From Bordetella parapertussis (lineage in GTDB: Bacteria; Pseudomonadota; Gammaproteobacteria; Burkholderiales; Burkholderiaceae_C), in contig CAMCTC010000030.1 in assembly GCA_945878355.1 (NCBI GenBank), forward strand, positions 1-47,292: a DNA stretch of 47,292 nt, written 5' to 3'. Under the pieces are notes generated by a model, which had not been told where the DNA came from, did not search any database, and was given only the letters and a program-made list of their open reading frames with translations. Positions 18,195-28,139 of the stretch are shown here, piece by piece. Both the position numbers and the translations under genes were made by a program. Position 1 is the first letter of the stretch. Each line of letters begins with the position of its first letter.

Positions 18195-19580
18195 CTAAGA
18201 CGGGTCGGGTTTGGCACCGGCACGGCGCGCCTGCTCGTTGAGCCGCCGCAGTTCGGCCAGCCGCTCGCCGATGCGCAACTCCAACCCTCTTGGCACCGGT
18301 TGGTAGAAGGTCTGCACCGCCAACCCATCGGGCAAGTACTGCTCGCCAGCGGCAAATCCGCCTGCCTCGTCGTGCGCGTAGCGGTAACCGTCGCCGTGCC
18401 CCAGGCCTTTCATCAGCCGGGTGGGTGCATTGCGTAAATGCATAGGCACCGGGCGCGTCACATCCTGCTTGACCAACGCACGCACCTGGTTCCAGGCCTG
18501 GTAGACCGCGTTGCTCTTGGGCGCGACCGCCAGATAGGCCACGGCCTGGGCCAGCGCCAATTCGCCTTCGGGAGAACCCAGGCGCTCGTAGACCGAGGCC
18601 GCCTCGAGCGCCAGCGTCTGGCCGCGCGGGTCGGCCAGGCCGATGTCCTCGGCCGCCATGCGCAGCAGCCGGCGCGCCACATAGCGCGGGTCCACACCGC
18701 CGTCGAGCATGCGCGCCAGCCAGTACAGCGCGGCATCCGGGTCGGACCCGCGCACACTCTTGTGCAGCGCCGAGATCATGTCGTAGAACTGGTCGCCGCC
18801 CTTGTCGTAGCGACGCAGCATCTCGCCCAGGGCCTGCTCGAGCTGGGTCTCGCCGATCTCGGCGACGGGTTCTGCCTTGCCGCCGTGCACCAACTCGATC
18901 AGGTTCTGGTAAGCGTTGAGCAGCCGCCTGGCATCGCCATCGGCATGGCCGATCAGCCGCAGCCGCGCGGCGTCGGTCAGTGGCGGCGCTGCCAGCGCAG
19001 CCCGAGCACGGTCTATCAACAGCGTCAGCTCGGCGTCGTCCAAGGATTTCAGCACATGCACGGTGGCGCGCGACAGCAAGGCCGAATTGACCTCGAAACT
19101 CGGGTTCTCGGTCGTCGCACCGATGAAGGTGAACAGCCCCGACTCGACATGCGGCAGGAATGCGTCCTGCTGTGCCTTGTTGAAGCGGTGCACTTCGTCG
19201 ACGAAGACCACCGTGCCCAATCGCTGCACGCGCGCCGCGCGGGCTTGCTCGACCGCCTCGCGGATGTCCTTGACGCCGGCCAGCACGGCTGACAGCACGA
19301 TGAAATGCGAGCTCACCGCACCAGCCACCAGCCGCGCCAGCGTGGTCTTGCCCACGCCTGGCGGGCCCCAAAGAATCATCGAGTGCAGCCGGCCGGTCTC
19401 GAAGGCCACTCGCAGCGGCTTGCCCGGCCCCAGCAGATGGGTCTGGCCGATCACCTCGTCAAGCGTTCGCGGGCGCAGACGCTCAGCCAAAGGCACGCCG
19501 AGGGTGCCAGACGACGGCTCAGTGACAAGGCCTCCTGTCGGCAAGGCTTCGTCGGCAAACAAGGACTCTTGCGGATTCAT
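18195..19580 (-). CDS. rarA: Replication-associated recombination protein A (RarA/MgsA)
   Basis: A 461-residue AAA+ ATPase related to clamp-loader subunits and RuvB; it acts at stalled replication forks. Walker A is WGPPGVGKTTLARL (about residues 70-83), Walker B VVFVDEVHRFNKAQQD, sensor 1 FIGATTENPSFEVNSAL and the arginine-finger region SRATVHVLKSL. The C-terminal half contains the RarA oligomerisation domain with GSDPDAALYWLARML and the LPDG/FYQPVPRGLE ending. The length is slightly above E. coli RarA (447). In related Burkholderiales it lies next to lolA; here an outer-membrane-like gene separates the two. No rho-independent terminator was seen after it. Confidence 0.96.
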   Translation of the reverse strand: MNPQESLFADEALPTGGLVTEPSSGTLGVPLAERLRPRTLDEVIGQTHLLGPGKPLRVAFETGRLHSMILWGPPGVGKTTLARLVAGAVSSHFIVLSAVLAGVKDIREAVEQARAARVQRLGTVVFVDEVHRFNKAQQDAFLPHVESGLFTFIGATTENPSFEVNSALLSRATVHVLKSLDDAELTLLIDRARAALAAPPLTDAARLRLIGHADGDARRLLNAYQNLIELVHGGKAEPVAEIGETQLEQALGEMLRRYDKGGDQFYDMISALHKSVRGSDPDAALYWLARMLDGGVDPRYVARRLLRMAAEDIGLADPRGQTLALEAASVYERLGSPEGELALAQAVAYLAVAPKSNAVYQAWNQVRALVKQDVTRPVPMHLRNAPTRLMKGLGHGDGYRYAHDEAGGFAAGEQYLPDGLAVQTFYQPVPRGLELRIGERLAELRRLNEQARRAGAKPDPS

Positions 19581-19622
19581 CGATAGGATTGTGGCAGTCC
19601 GCGCCCGAGCGCTGGCAGATTG

Positions 19623-19666
19623 AGCAAGCCTGACCGCGCCCGATACCTAGCGTCATCAGGCTTGCT
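19623..19666. repeat. 11-bp inverted repeat upstream of rarA
   Basis: AGCAAGCCTGA (19623-19633) and TCAGGCTTGCT (19656-19666) are perfect inverted arms around a 22-base spacer, 43 bases upstream of the rarA start. The left arm is part of a 17-base string (19624-19640) that recurs exactly at 33802-33818 upstream of the MlaE-like gene. It could be a regulatory dyad or a remnant of a dispersed element. Confidence 0.5.
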
Positions 19667-19796
19667 TCGAACGCATCATGAGAATGGGAAGCTGAATTCC
19701 GCCGGCGTCGGCTGCGAATCGGCCAGCACATCCTTCAACATCGGCGCGAGATGCCGAAATCACTGGAACAACCATGTTGCCCCTCCTGTTGCTGAC

Positions 19797-20522
19797 ATGT
19801 ACCCAATGACCTATCCAAGACAGCCCAGCTTGCCAATCCTGCTCCGACGCCTGCGCGATACGGCGGTAATCACCGCGTTGGCGCTGTGCAGCGCCTTGGC
19901 CTGCGCCGGCCGGCCATTGGTCAGCGAGACCGCCGACGTCATCGGTGCGGGCGGCTGTGAACTCGAAACCAGCGTCGCCCGCCAGGTCGAACCGAACCAC
20001 CCGAAGGCATCGATGGCCGACGCGCAGTTCGCCTGCGGTCTGGGCGGTCACAGCCAATTCGGCCTGTTGTTCGGTGGCACACGCAGCGCCGACGGCACCG
20101 ACAGGTTGCTGGCCTTTGTCGGCAAGACCAACCTGGTCGAACCAGCAGAGGGTCGGACGGGATTTGGGCTGGCCTACTCGATCTGGACCGGACAGGACGC
20201 CGGTGAAAGCTGGCGCCATGCGGGATCGCGGCTGTACGGCATCGCCTCGCGCGAGTTGGCACCGCAGCTGCTCGGTCACTTGAACCTGGGGTGGCTGCGC
20301 AACCAGCGCCGTGACCACACCACATGGTCGCTCGGCATCCAGCGCGAAGGCGCACTGGGTTGGGCGGTCGACCTGTTCGGCGACGACCGCTCAAGACCCT
20401 GGTTGTCGGGTGGGCTGATCGCCTCGCCTGTAGACAAGTTCAGTGTCAACCTCAGCCTTGCCCAGCGGATCGGGCCGGCGCCGGCTCGATTGTGGACGCT
20501 CGGCGCCAAGATCGAATTTTGA
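19797..20522 (+). CDS. Predicted secreted/outer-membrane protein of unknown function
   Basis: A protein of about 241 residues whose first 35 residues look like a Sec signal (basic stretch LLRRLRDTAV, hydrophobic ITALALCSALACA, cleavage before GRPLVSE). The mature part has alternating polar/hydrophobic strands, many glycines and a final residue Phe (LWTLGAKIEF), as expected for a small outer-membrane beta barrel. I do not recognise a specific family. ATG codons at 19797 and 19806 are both possible; the frame is open to 19620 but the extra part does not look coding. The gene is on the strand opposite to its neighbours and separates rarA from lolA, which are adjacent in relatives from memory. 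Confidence 0.65.
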   Translation: MYPMTYPRQPSLPILLRRLRDTAVITALALCSALACAGRPLVSETADVIGAGGCELETSVARQVEPNHPKASMADAQFACGLGGHSQFGLLFGGTRSADGTDRLLAFVGKTNLVEPAEGRTGFGLAYSIWTGQDAGESWRHAGSRLYGIASRELAPQLLGHLNLGWLRNQRRDHTTWSLGIQREGALGWAVDLFGDDRSRPWLSGGLIASPVDKFSVNLSLAQRIGPAPARLWTLGAKIEF

Positions 20523-20614
20523 TGCGTAGGTCGCCAACCCGCACACTTGCGGTTCAATTCAGACCATGGACTTGGTGACGCTGTTTCACGCTGTGGACGC
20601 GCTATAGCTCGCCC

Positions 20615-20665
20615 CAGCACTGGCAGGCATACAGCACTGGCGGGCATACAGCACTGGCGGACAGT
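20615..20665. repeat. 17-bp tandem repeat, three units
   Basis: Units at 20615, 20632 and 20649 read CAGCACTGGCAGGCATA, CAGCACTGGCGGGCATA and CAGCACTGGCGGACAGT. The first two differ at one position and the third is diverged at its end. It is noncoding and lies between convergent genes. Confidence 0.85.
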
Positions 20666-20755
20666 GCGCACGGCGGACTGTCCGTGCGGTCGACCTTCAG
20701 CGAAAGCGCCACCGACCCCGCCTCAACAACCAGACCGCCCTGAGCGCCCCGAGGC

Positions 20756-20814
20756 CGACCGAAGCCGGTCGCCCCCCATGGGGGTCAAGCAAAGTGGCAA
20801 AGCCACACTGCTTG
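20756..20814 (+). repeat. Three-hairpin dispersed repeat, copy 1
   Basis: Three consecutive hairpins: CGACCG-AAGC-CGGTCG, then a C-run/G-run hairpin around ATG, then CAAGCA..GTGGC-AAA-GCCAC..TGCTTG. The same order occurs at 31652-31711. It lies just beyond the lolA stop codon, between convergent genes, so it may help terminate or protect transcripts. Confidence 0.8.
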
Positions 20815-20841
20815 AGAGCCGGAGCCGGCCCGATGCCAGAC

Positions 20842-21474
20842 TCAAGGCGATTCGATCAGGTCCACGCCTTTGGGCGGGACGAAGCGGAACCGGTCATCGG
20901 GCAGCCTAGGGTTGGCTTCGACGGCGCTGAACTGCAGCAGCGAGCGCTGCCCAAAGGCATCGACGATCTCGAGTGCGGCCAGCGACTTGGCGCGGAAACC
21001 GACACGGATCGACTTGATGGAGGCGGCGTCCTGAACCTTGGGCAGCGCCTGCACCCAATCGACCCCGTCGATGCTGGGCGCTGCACTGAGTTCGAAGTCC
21101 TTGTCCATCGCCGTACCGGCCAGCAAAGCGGCAGGCGTCGCGCCCAATGCCTGCGACATCAAGCGCACCGTCACTTGGTTCAGATCGACGTCGTAGAGCC
21201 AGACCTTGCGGCCATCGGCAACGATCTGTTGCTCGAAGGGCTTGCGGTAGACAAAGCGGAACCGGTCGGGTCGGGCGAACTCGAAGTCGCCGCTGGAAAT
21301 CTTCTTCCTGGCGCCGTCGGGCCCGCTGACCGTCTGGGTGAAGCTGGCCCGGCCTGTCTTGACCTCACGGGCGAACTCACGCAGCGTGTCGACCGCGTCG
21401 GCCTGCGCCGCCCCGGCCATCGTCGCCAAGACCATGGCCCAGCAGTTCAAGCTTCGGCGACAAGCCTTATTCAT
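20842..21474 (-). CDS. lolA: Outer-membrane lipoprotein carrier protein LolA
   Basis: Periplasmic chaperone that carries lipoproteins from LolCDE to LolB. The 210-residue precursor has a signal peptide ([20 protein letters not shown], cleavage near AAQA). The mature protein shows the LolA pattern: [36 protein letters not shown], the strand [20 protein letters not shown] and a C-terminal [14 protein letters not shown]. The ATG overlaps the ftsK stop by eight bases, indicating translational coupling, an arrangement common in betaproteobacteria. Downstream is the structured repeat at 20756-20814. Confidence 0.95.
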   Translation of the reverse strand: MNKACRRSLNCWAMVLATMAGAAQADAVDTLREFAREVKTGRASFTQTVSGPDGARKKISSGDFEFARPDRFRFVYRKPFEQQIVADGRKVWLYDVDLNQVTVRLMSQALGATPAALLAGTAMDKDFELSAAPSIDGVDWVQALPKVQDAASIKSIRVGFRAKSLAALEIVDAFGQRSLLQFSAVEANPRLPDDRFRFVPPKGVDLIESP

Positions 21475-23809
21475 CGCGCTTGGGGATCAACAGGTCGCGG
21501 TTGCCGTTGGTGGCCATGCTAGAGACCAGGCCGGATTTCTCCATCTGCTCGAGCAGGCGCGCGGCTCGGTTGTAGCCAATCCGAAGATGTCGCTGCACCA
21601 GCGAGATCGATGCCTTCTTGTTTTGCAGCACGATCGCCACCGCCTGGTCGTACATCGGGTCGGCCTCGGCGTCCCCGCCACCGACACCGGCGCCAGGTCC
21701 TGCCTCGCCGTCGCCGTCGAGCACGCCGCCTTCCAGAATGCCTTCGATGTAGTTGGGCTCACCCTGGCTCTTGAGGTACTCGACCACCCGGTGCACCTCT
21801 TCATCGGAGACGAAAGCCCCGTGCACCCGCACCGGCACGCCACCGCCGGGCGTGAGGTAGAGCATGTCGCCCTGGCCCAGCAGCGCTTCGGCGCCCATCT
21901 GGTCGAGGATGGTTCGCGAATCGATCTTGCTGCTGACCTGGAAGCTCAGGCGCGTCGGGATGTTGGCCTTGATCAGGCCTGTGATCACGTCCACGCTGGG
22001 CCGCTGCGTGGCCAGGATCAGGTGGATGCCGGCGGCCCGGGCTTTTTGCGCCAAGCGCGCAATCAGCTCCTCGATCTTCTTGCCGACGACCATCATCAGG
22101 TCGGCGAGCTCGTCGATCACCACCACGACGAAAGGCAGGCGGTCGAGCGGCTCAGGGGCTTCAGGCGTCAGGCTGAACGGGTTCGGGATCTTTTCCTCGC
22201 GCTCGGCAGCGTCCGAGATCTTCTTGTTGTACCCAGCCAGGTTGCGAACGCCCAGCTTGCTCATCAGCTTGTAGCGCCGCTCCATCTCGCCGACGCACCA
22301 GTTCAGCGCGTTGGCGGCCTGTTTCATGTCGGTGACCACCGGGCACAGCAGGTGCGGAATGCCCTCGTAGACGCTCATCTCGAGCATCTTGGGATCGATC
22401 AGGATCAAGCGCACATCGCGCGCTTCGGCCTTGTAGAGCAGCGAGAGGATCATCGCGTTGATACCGACCGACTTACCCGAACCCGTGGTGCCGGCGACCA
22501 GGCAATGCGGCATCTTGGCCAGATCGGCCACCATCGGCGCCCCGATGATGTCCTTGCCCAAGCCCATCGTCAGCGGCGATGTGGCGTCGTGGTAGATCTG
22601 CGAGCCCAAGATCTCAGCCAAACGGATCATCTGGCGCCGCGCGTTGGGCAACTCCAGCGCCATCGTCGTCTTGCCAGGAATGATCTCGACCACCCGGATG
22701 CTGACCAGCGACAGCGAGCGCGCCAGGTCCTTGGCCAGGTTGACCACTTGCGAGCCCTTGACCCCGGTGGCCGGCTCAATCTCGTAGCGGGTGATCACCG
22801 GGCCCGGTGAGGCCGCGACCACATGAACCTCGACGCCGAAGTCGCGCAGCTTCTTCTCGATCATGCGCGAGGTCATCTCGACCGACTCGGGGGTGACCGA
22901 ATCAACCCGGCTGGTCGGCGCAGCGTCGAGCAAGTCCACCTGAGGCAATCGGGTGTCACTCAACTCGGCAAACAAGGGCTTTTGGCGCTCCTTGGCGACA
23001 CGGCTGCTCTTGGGGACTTCGACCATCGGTGGCTCGAAGACGATCGGCAAGTGGACTTCGACATCGACACGATCTTCCTCGACCACTTGCTCGCGCTCGC
23101 GCGTCAACACCTCGGCGATGCGCAAGTCCTGCTTGACTTCGCGGGCCTTGGACTGAGCCTGCCACAAACTCTCGATAGCTTGCCCCAGCCGGTCTGCGAC
23201 CCGGGCCCAGGAAAACCGCAGCGCCAGTGACAGACCCAGCACCAGCGCAGCGATCCACAGCACGCCCGAGCCGGCGAACCCCAGCCACCTCATCGACAGC
23301 GGACCGACTGCCGCCCCCAGCATGCCTCCGGCCTGGCCCCCAGGCAATCCGGCATCGAGCCGATACAGCCGGGTCCACTCAAGGCCACAACAGGCCGTCA
23401 GCAGCAAGACCACCCCAACCCAGAACATGCCTCGGCTCAAGGCCGGCTCGCCGCCTGCAACCCGGCCACGCAGCCAAAGCGCCAAATCGGCGAGCCACAC
23501 CCGCAGGCCCACCAGCATCAACACCCACACCGAGCGACCGAAAGAGAACAGCGCGATGTCAGACACCCAAGCCCCGGCCAGACCGGCTTTGTTGGCGATG
23601 GCCGCGCCGCTGCCCGAGGTCGAGAAACCAGGGTCGCTGGCACGGTGGGTGACCAAAGCCAGCAGCAACAGCAGCCAGATCAAACCGCCACCCAGCAACA
23701 GCACCTGCAAGCGCCAGCGCGGTGGCTCGCCGGCTGGTGCAGCACTTTGCACCGTGTCGGCCCGAGCCTGGGCGCCATCGACCCCCAGAAATCTGAGCGA
23801 AAAAGTCAT
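21467..23809 (-). CDS. ftsK: DNA translocase FtsK
   Basis: A 780-residue septal DNA translocase. The N-terminal 200 residues contain about four membrane helices. A short charged linker (about 210-310) replaces the long linker of E. coli FtsK. The motor follows with Walker [14 protein letters not shown] (about 438-450), Walker [13 protein letters not shown] and the segment [14 protein letters not shown]. The C-terminal gamma winged helix (about 710-775) includes [21 protein letters not shown], which should read KOPS sites. It coordinates chromosome segregation with division. It overlaps lolA at its 3' end. The ATG at 23809 is followed by a normal cytoplasmic N terminus. The 62-base gap to the upstream regulator gene holds no clear terminator. 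Confidence 0.97.
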   Translation of the reverse strand: MTFSLRFLGVDGAQARADTVQSAAPAGEPPRWRLQVLLLGGGLIWLLLLLALVTHRASDPGFSTSGSGAAIANKAGLAGAWVSDIALFSFGRSVWVLMLVGLRVWLADLALWLRGRVAGGEPALSRGMFWVGVVLLLTACCGLEWTRLYRLDAGLPGGQAGGMLGAAVGPLSMRWLGFAGSGVLWIAALVLGLSLALRFSWARVADRLGQAIESLWQAQSKAREVKQDLRIAEVLTREREQVVEEDRVDVEVHLPIVFEPPMVEVPKSSRVAKERQKPLFAELSDTRLPQVDLLDAAPTSRVDSVTPESVEMTSRMIEKKLRDFGVEVHVVAASPGPVITRYEIEPATGVKGSQVVNLAKDLARSLSLVSIRVVEIIPGKTTMALELPNARRQMIRLAEILGSQIYHDATSPLTMGLGKDIIGAPMVADLAKMPHCLVAGTTGSGKSVGINAMILSLLYKAEARDVRLILIDPKMLEMSVYEGIPHLLCPVVTDMKQAANALNWCVGEMERRYKLMSKLGVRNLAGYNKKISDAAEREEKIPNPFSLTPEAPEPLDRLPFVVVVIDELADLMMVVGKKIEELIARLAQKARAAGIHLILATQRPSVDVITGLIKANIPTRLSFQVSSKIDSRTILDQMGAEALLGQGDMLYLTPGGGVPVRVHGAFVSDEEVHRVVEYLKSQGEPNYIEGILEGGVLDGDGEAGPGAGVGGGDAEADPMYDQAVAIVLQNKKASISLVQRHLRIGYNRAARLLEQMEKSGLVSSMATNGNRDLLIPKRDE

Positions 23810-23871
23810 GCCCGGGATTGTGGCCTATCAGCCTCACCGCTCAAGCGGCTTGCATCGGGCCAGGCCGCGCG

Positions 23872-24543
23872 TCACATCATCTGCGGCGCGGGCTCCTTGA
23901 TCTGCACCGAGCCATTCTCCAGGGTCTCGATCACACCGCGCCCCTCCAGGTCCTTCATCACCCGGCTGACCATCTCGCGCGAAGCACCCACCACCTTGGC
24001 CATGTCCTGGCGTGAAACCTTGCCACGCACCGTCTTCACGCCGTCGATGTCCTCGGCCATCTCGAGCAGCGTTCGCGCGACCCGGCCGTAGACGTCGAGC
24101 AAGGCCAGCGATTCGATCTGCCGATTGGCATGGCGCAAGCGTCGAACCAAGCCACGCAGGATCGCGTAAGACAGCGACGAGTTGTCGGGCAGCACACGCG
24201 CAAAGTCGCTGCGGCCCAGCACCAGCACATCAGTCTGGACTTCGCAGCGCACGGTGGCCGAGTGCGGCTCGTTGTCGATCATGCTCATCTCGCCGACATA
24301 GTCGCCCGACTCCAGCACGGCCAGGATCACCTCGCGACCACGGGCGTCGGAGGTCAGCACCCGGGCCCGGCCATTGAGCAGGATGAACAAGGTGTTGCTC
24401 TTGCGGCCCTGCTCTACCACCAACTCGCCACGCCGGAGCTTGCGCTTGACAACGCTGTCAGCAATCAGTTGCGCCTGATCGTTGGTGAGCATCGAGAACA
24501 ATGGCACGCGCCGAATCAGATCTAGGTTGGTCAACATGGACAT
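23872..24543 (-). CDS. Crp/Fnr-family transcriptional regulator
   Basis: A 223-residue regulator. Residues about 15-130 form a cyclic-nucleotide-binding-like beta barrel with GELVVEQGRKSNTLFILLNG and, at the phosphate-binding cassette position, GDYVGEMSMIDNEPHSATVR. The C-terminal winged helix-turn-helix (about 155-215) contains VSRQDMAKVVGASREMVSRVMKDL, close to the Crp recognition-helix pattern. There are no N-terminal cysteines for an Fe-S cluster, so it is not FNR in the strict sense. The ATG at 24543 has AGGGA about seven bases upstream; an in-frame ATG at 24537 is an alternative. It diverges from trxB over 210 bases and precedes ftsK on the same strand. Its ligand is unknown. Confidence 0.9.
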   Translation of the reverse strand: MSMLTNLDLIRRVPLFSMLTNDQAQLIADSVVKRKLRRGELVVEQGRKSNTLFILLNGRARVLTSDARGREVILAVLESGDYVGEMSMIDNEPHSATVRCEVQTDVLVLGRSDFARVLPDNSSLSYAILRGLVRRLRHANRQIESLALLDVYGRVARTLLEMAEDIDGVKTVRGKVSRQDMAKVVGASREMVSRVMKDLEGRGVIETLENGSVQIKEPAPQMM

Positions 24544-24741
24544 GAGGGATTCCCTTATTACTAATATTGTGTTGCCTGCATCATCCCGACAAATCGACCC
24601 GTCGGCTGACAAAATTCGATGCGATTTCGTGCGAACTGCCTGGTTTTCAAGTCCAAGGGCATCACCCAAGTCGACCCCGACCCCCATGGGACAATTCGGC
24701 CATCGGACTGGCCGCTGTTCGGCCAACAGACCTCACCCTAA

Positions 24742-25710
<969 letters not shown>

Positions 25711-25713
25711 ACA

Positions 25714-25732
25714 GGCCGAGTCGGCCGTTTTT
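25714..25732 (+). terminator. Rho-independent terminator after trxB
   Basis: GGCCGA and TCGGCC pair around a minimal loop, followed by a run of five T residues. It begins four bases past the trxB stop and directly precedes the rpmB promoter. Confidence 0.8.
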
Positions 25733-25737
25733 CTGGC

Positions 25738-25743
25738 TATAAT
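25738..25743 (+). promoter_or_regulatory. Promoter -10 element for rpmB-rpmG
   Basis: A perfect TATAAT lies just after the trxB terminator and about 200 bases before rpmB. No good -35 hexamer is visible at 16-18 bp spacing because that space is occupied by the terminator stem. Transcription would start near 25750. Confidence 0.65.
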
Positions 25744-25942
25744 CGTCGTCTTTGCCGGAGGTGGCTGCGGACCTTGATCGATCCAGATCAAAACCGTGCC
25801 ACTGGCGGCTGAAAAGCGTAGACGATTCGTGGAGTACGCGAGCGTCAAACAGGCATCTACTCAGGCGGTTACCCCGTAACCCGGTTCACCCCCCTGCGCT
25901 GGTTGTCTGGCCTGCAACAGTCAAGATTTTCGGAGAAGCGTC
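25744..25942 (+). promoter_or_regulatory. Long structured 5' leader of rpmB
   Basis: About 190 bases of leader separate the putative start of transcription from rpmB. It contains two perfect small hairpins: TTGATC-GATCCA-GATCAA (25774-25791) and GGTTAC-CCC-GTAACC (25867-25881). Such a long leader before ribosomal protein genes is compatible with autoregulation, but no known leader motif is recognised. Confidence 0.4.
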
Positions 25943-26176
25943 ATGGCACGCGTCTGTCAAGTCACGGGCAAGCGCCCGATGGTGGGAAACAATGTCTCCC
26001 ACGCCAACAACAAGACCAAGCGTCGCTGGTTGCCCAACCTGCAATACCGCCGCTTCTGGGTCGAGAGCGAAAACCGTTGGGTGCGCCTGCGCATCACCAA
26101 CGCTGCGCTGCGCCTGATCGACAAGGTAGGCATCGACCAGATTGTGGCCGATCTGCGCGCCAAACACGCGCTCTGA
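25943..26176 (+). CDS. rpmB: 50S ribosomal protein L28
   Basis: A 77-residue protein with the L28 sequence: start [20 protein letters not shown], the basic stretch [18 protein letters not shown], and end [17 protein letters not shown]. It lacks the zinc-binding cysteine pairs found in some L28 forms. It is followed by rpmG after 36 bases, the usual proteobacterial pair. Expression is presumably from the TATAAT at 25738 through the long leader. Confidence 0.97.
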   Translation: MARVCQVTGKRPMVGNNVSHANNKTKRRWLPNLQYRRFWVESENRWVRLRITNAALRLIDKVGIDQIVADLRAKHAL

Positions 26177-26212
26177 TCGCCGTCCCCATCCACATCAAAC
26201 CCGGAGCACGAC

Positions 26213-26383
26213 ATGGCATCCAAAGGCGGACGTGAAAAGATCAAGCTGGAATCCTCTGAGGGGACCGGCCACTTCTACACCACCAGCAAGAACAAAAAGA
26301 CAACCCCTGGCAAGCTCGAATTCATGAAATTCGACCCCAAGGCGCGCAAGCATGTGCTGTACAAAGAAATCAAGCTGAGGTGA
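26213..26383 (+). CDS. rpmG: 50S ribosomal protein L33
   Basis: A 56-residue protein starting [20 protein letters not shown] and ending [12 protein letters not shown], the cysteine-free type of L33. A CCGGAG ribosome site lies about eight bases before the ATG. Its transcript ends at the strong hairpin at 26423-26449. Confidence 0.96.
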   Translation: MASKGGREKIKLESSEGTGHFYTTSKNKKTTPGKLEFMKFDPKARKHVLYKEIKLR

Positions 26384-26422
26384 TCTGCAGGCTAAAGGCC
26401 TGCAACCCGCTTTGATGCCAGA

Positions 26423-26449
26423 AGCCCGCCCTGACCCGGCGGGCTTTTT
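26423..26449 (+). terminator. Rho-independent terminator after rpmG
   Basis: AGCCCGCC and GGCGGGCT form an 8-bp stem with a 7-base loop, followed by five T residues, 40 bases past the rpmG stop. The 280 bases from here to the desaturase stop contain an open frame of 84 codons without recognisable product or ribosome site. Confidence 0.92.
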
Positions 26450-26731
26450 GTTGTGCGCCGGGCAATTCGGCCCAAACCTTCAGCAACAGTGGCGCATTGA
26501 CATCACCCTGGCCGGCCTTCGCGAACACCTTGCTGACTATCGCCTCCCGTTCGTGTCAGCCCGCATCGCTGCGGCCGAAGACAACGACCAAGCCTGCGGC
26601 GCGAATATCGAGAGGGATATAGCTTGGCAACAGCGCCGACAAGCCAGCGAGCGCAGCATGAACTGAAAGGCTGGCGGGTGCGTCCTGAGAATGACCGATG
26701 AGCCCTCCAGGCCCATCGACGGCGGACTGCC

Positions 26732-27949
26732 TCAGGTCCGCACAGCCCGCAGCTTGATCGAAAACTGCTCCAATGCCTCGATACCGCTGCTCTCGGCCTG
26801 CTTGCACCACAGTTGCAGGTCGACCACCAACTGGTCGGCCGACACGTTGGTGCGGGTCCAGAGTTGGCGCAGTTGTTCACGCATCGTCACCAGCTTGGCC
26901 AACTGCGGACTGCCTTTGACTGCCCTGGCCAGCTGCGGCAGCACATTGGCAGGGATCTTCTCGGCGTCGCGGTGCAACCAGCGCTGGGCCAGTTGCAGTT
27001 CGGTCAGGTTGACACTGCCCTGTGCCTTGACGCGTGCCAATTCGGCCGCGCACGCGGCTCGCAGTTCATTGGCGTACTTGGCCATCACCTCGTAGCGATT
27101 GGCGATGATCGCCTCCAGCGTGTGGGCGTCCGCCTGTGGCCTGACCTGCCCCAGTTTGAGCTGGGGCGCTGTCTTGCGAACTTTGGCCAGACCGACCAGC
27201 TCCATCGCGCGGATATAGGCCCAGCCGATATCGAACTCAAAGGGCTTGACCGAGAATTTGGCCGAAGTCGGGTAAGTGTGGTGGTTGTTGTGCAATTCTT
27301 CGCCGCCGATGATAAAGCCCCAAGGCGATACATTGGTCGAAGCGTCCGGCGCTTCGAAATTGCGATAACCCCAGTAATGGCCAATACCGTTGATGATGCC
27401 GGTGGCCATCACCGGAATCCACAACATCTGCACCGCCCAGACCGTCAGGCCGATCGCACCGAACACAGCCAGGTCTATGGCCAGCATCACGCCAACCCCT
27501 TCCCAGCTGAACCGGGTGTAGAGATTGCGTTCGATCCAGTCGTCGGGCGTGCCGCGACCGTACTTGGCAATCGTCTCTGGTACCTTAGATTCGATGCGGT
27601 AGAGCTCAACGCCGGTCAGCAGCAGCGCCTTGATGCCACGGGTCTGCGGGCTGTGCGGGTCTTCCTCGGTCTCGCATTTGGCATGGTGTTTGCGGTGGAC
27701 CGCCACAAATTCCTTGGTCACCATGCCCGTGGTCAACCAAAGCCAGAACCGGAAGAAATGTTCAGGGATCGGATGCAGGTCGAGCGCCCGATGGGCTTGA
27801 GCGCGGTGGAGAAAAATCGTGACCGAGCAGATCGTGATGTGGGTCATACCCAGCGTTACCAGCAGCACTTGCCACCACGTTGAGCTGGACCACAGGCCAT
27901 AAGCCAGCCAATCCACCAAAGAAAACCACAGCGTCGAAATCAAGCTCAT
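26732..27949 (-). CDS. Membrane fatty acid desaturase (delta-9 acyl-CoA/acyl-lipid type)
   Basis: A 405-residue di-iron membrane desaturase. The three histidine boxes are present: HRAQAHR, HRKHH and HNNHH. Four membrane helices surround the first two boxes (for example WWQVLLVTLGMTHITICSVTIFL). The N-terminal 270 residues cover the catalytic fold. The last 130 residues are hydrophilic and alpha-helical (IIANRYEVMAKYANELRAA and onward), an extension seen in some proteobacterial members. The enzyme would introduce a cis double bond into membrane acyl chains. It is on the reverse strand, alone between the rpmG terminator and the methyltransferase gene, and no electron-donor gene adjoins it. Confidence 0.92.
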   Translation of the reverse strand: MSLISTLWFSLVDWLAYGLWSSSTWWQVLLVTLGMTHITICSVTIFLHRAQAHRALDLHPIPEHFFRFWLWLTTGMVTKEFVAVHRKHHAKCETEEDPHSPQTRGIKALLLTGVELYRIESKVPETIAKYGRGTPDDWIERNLYTRFSWEGVGVMLAIDLAVFGAIGLTVWAVQMLWIPVMATGIINGIGHYWGYRNFEAPDASTNVSPWGFIIGGEELHNNHHTYPTSAKFSVKPFEFDIGWAYIRAMELVGLAKVRKTAPQLKLGQVRPQADAHTLEAIIANRYEVMAKYANELRAACAAELARVKAQGSVNLTELQLAQRWLHRDAEKIPANVLPQLARAVKGSPQLAKLVTMREQLRQLWTRTNVSADQLVVDLQLWCKQAESSGIEALEQFSIKLRAVRT

Positions 27950-28139
27950 CTTGGCCTTTTGCCGCCCAAAAAGCGGACGAATTACCTATTGTAGGCTGCC
28001 CTGCTGCTTTGGAAGACCAGGAAATTGCCTGGAAAACCCGCGTCATCCGTCAAGACTCGGTCAGACGGTGCAGCCTAACTCAAAAGCGACTGCGTTTGCG
28101 CAATCGTGAATGCCTGGCGCAAAACCGGCACAAGCGAGG

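Larger units (their letters stand above)
20523..20841. other. Intergenic region with tandem repeat and three-hairpin element
   Basis: 319 bases between two convergent genes. It holds a 17-bp unit repeated three times (20615-20665) and the structured repeat at 20756-20814. No supported coding frame is present. Confidence 0.7.

Noticed and set aside
20615..20665. CRISPR-like array
   Set aside because: The three 17-bp units are contiguous with no spacers; it is a simple tandem repeat.
21338..22810. 490-codon forward open frame opposite ftsK
   Set aside because: Antisense of the FtsK motor domain; no ribosome site or family match.
25774..25791. FNR-type box in the rpmB leader
   Set aside because: TTGATC and GATCAA are inverted, but the half-sites TTGAT and ATCAA are separated by eight bases rather than four, so it does not fit the consensus.
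26412..26666. 84-codon open frame between rpmG and the desaturase
   Set aside because: It starts inside the rpmG terminator, has no ribosome site and its product resembles nothing.
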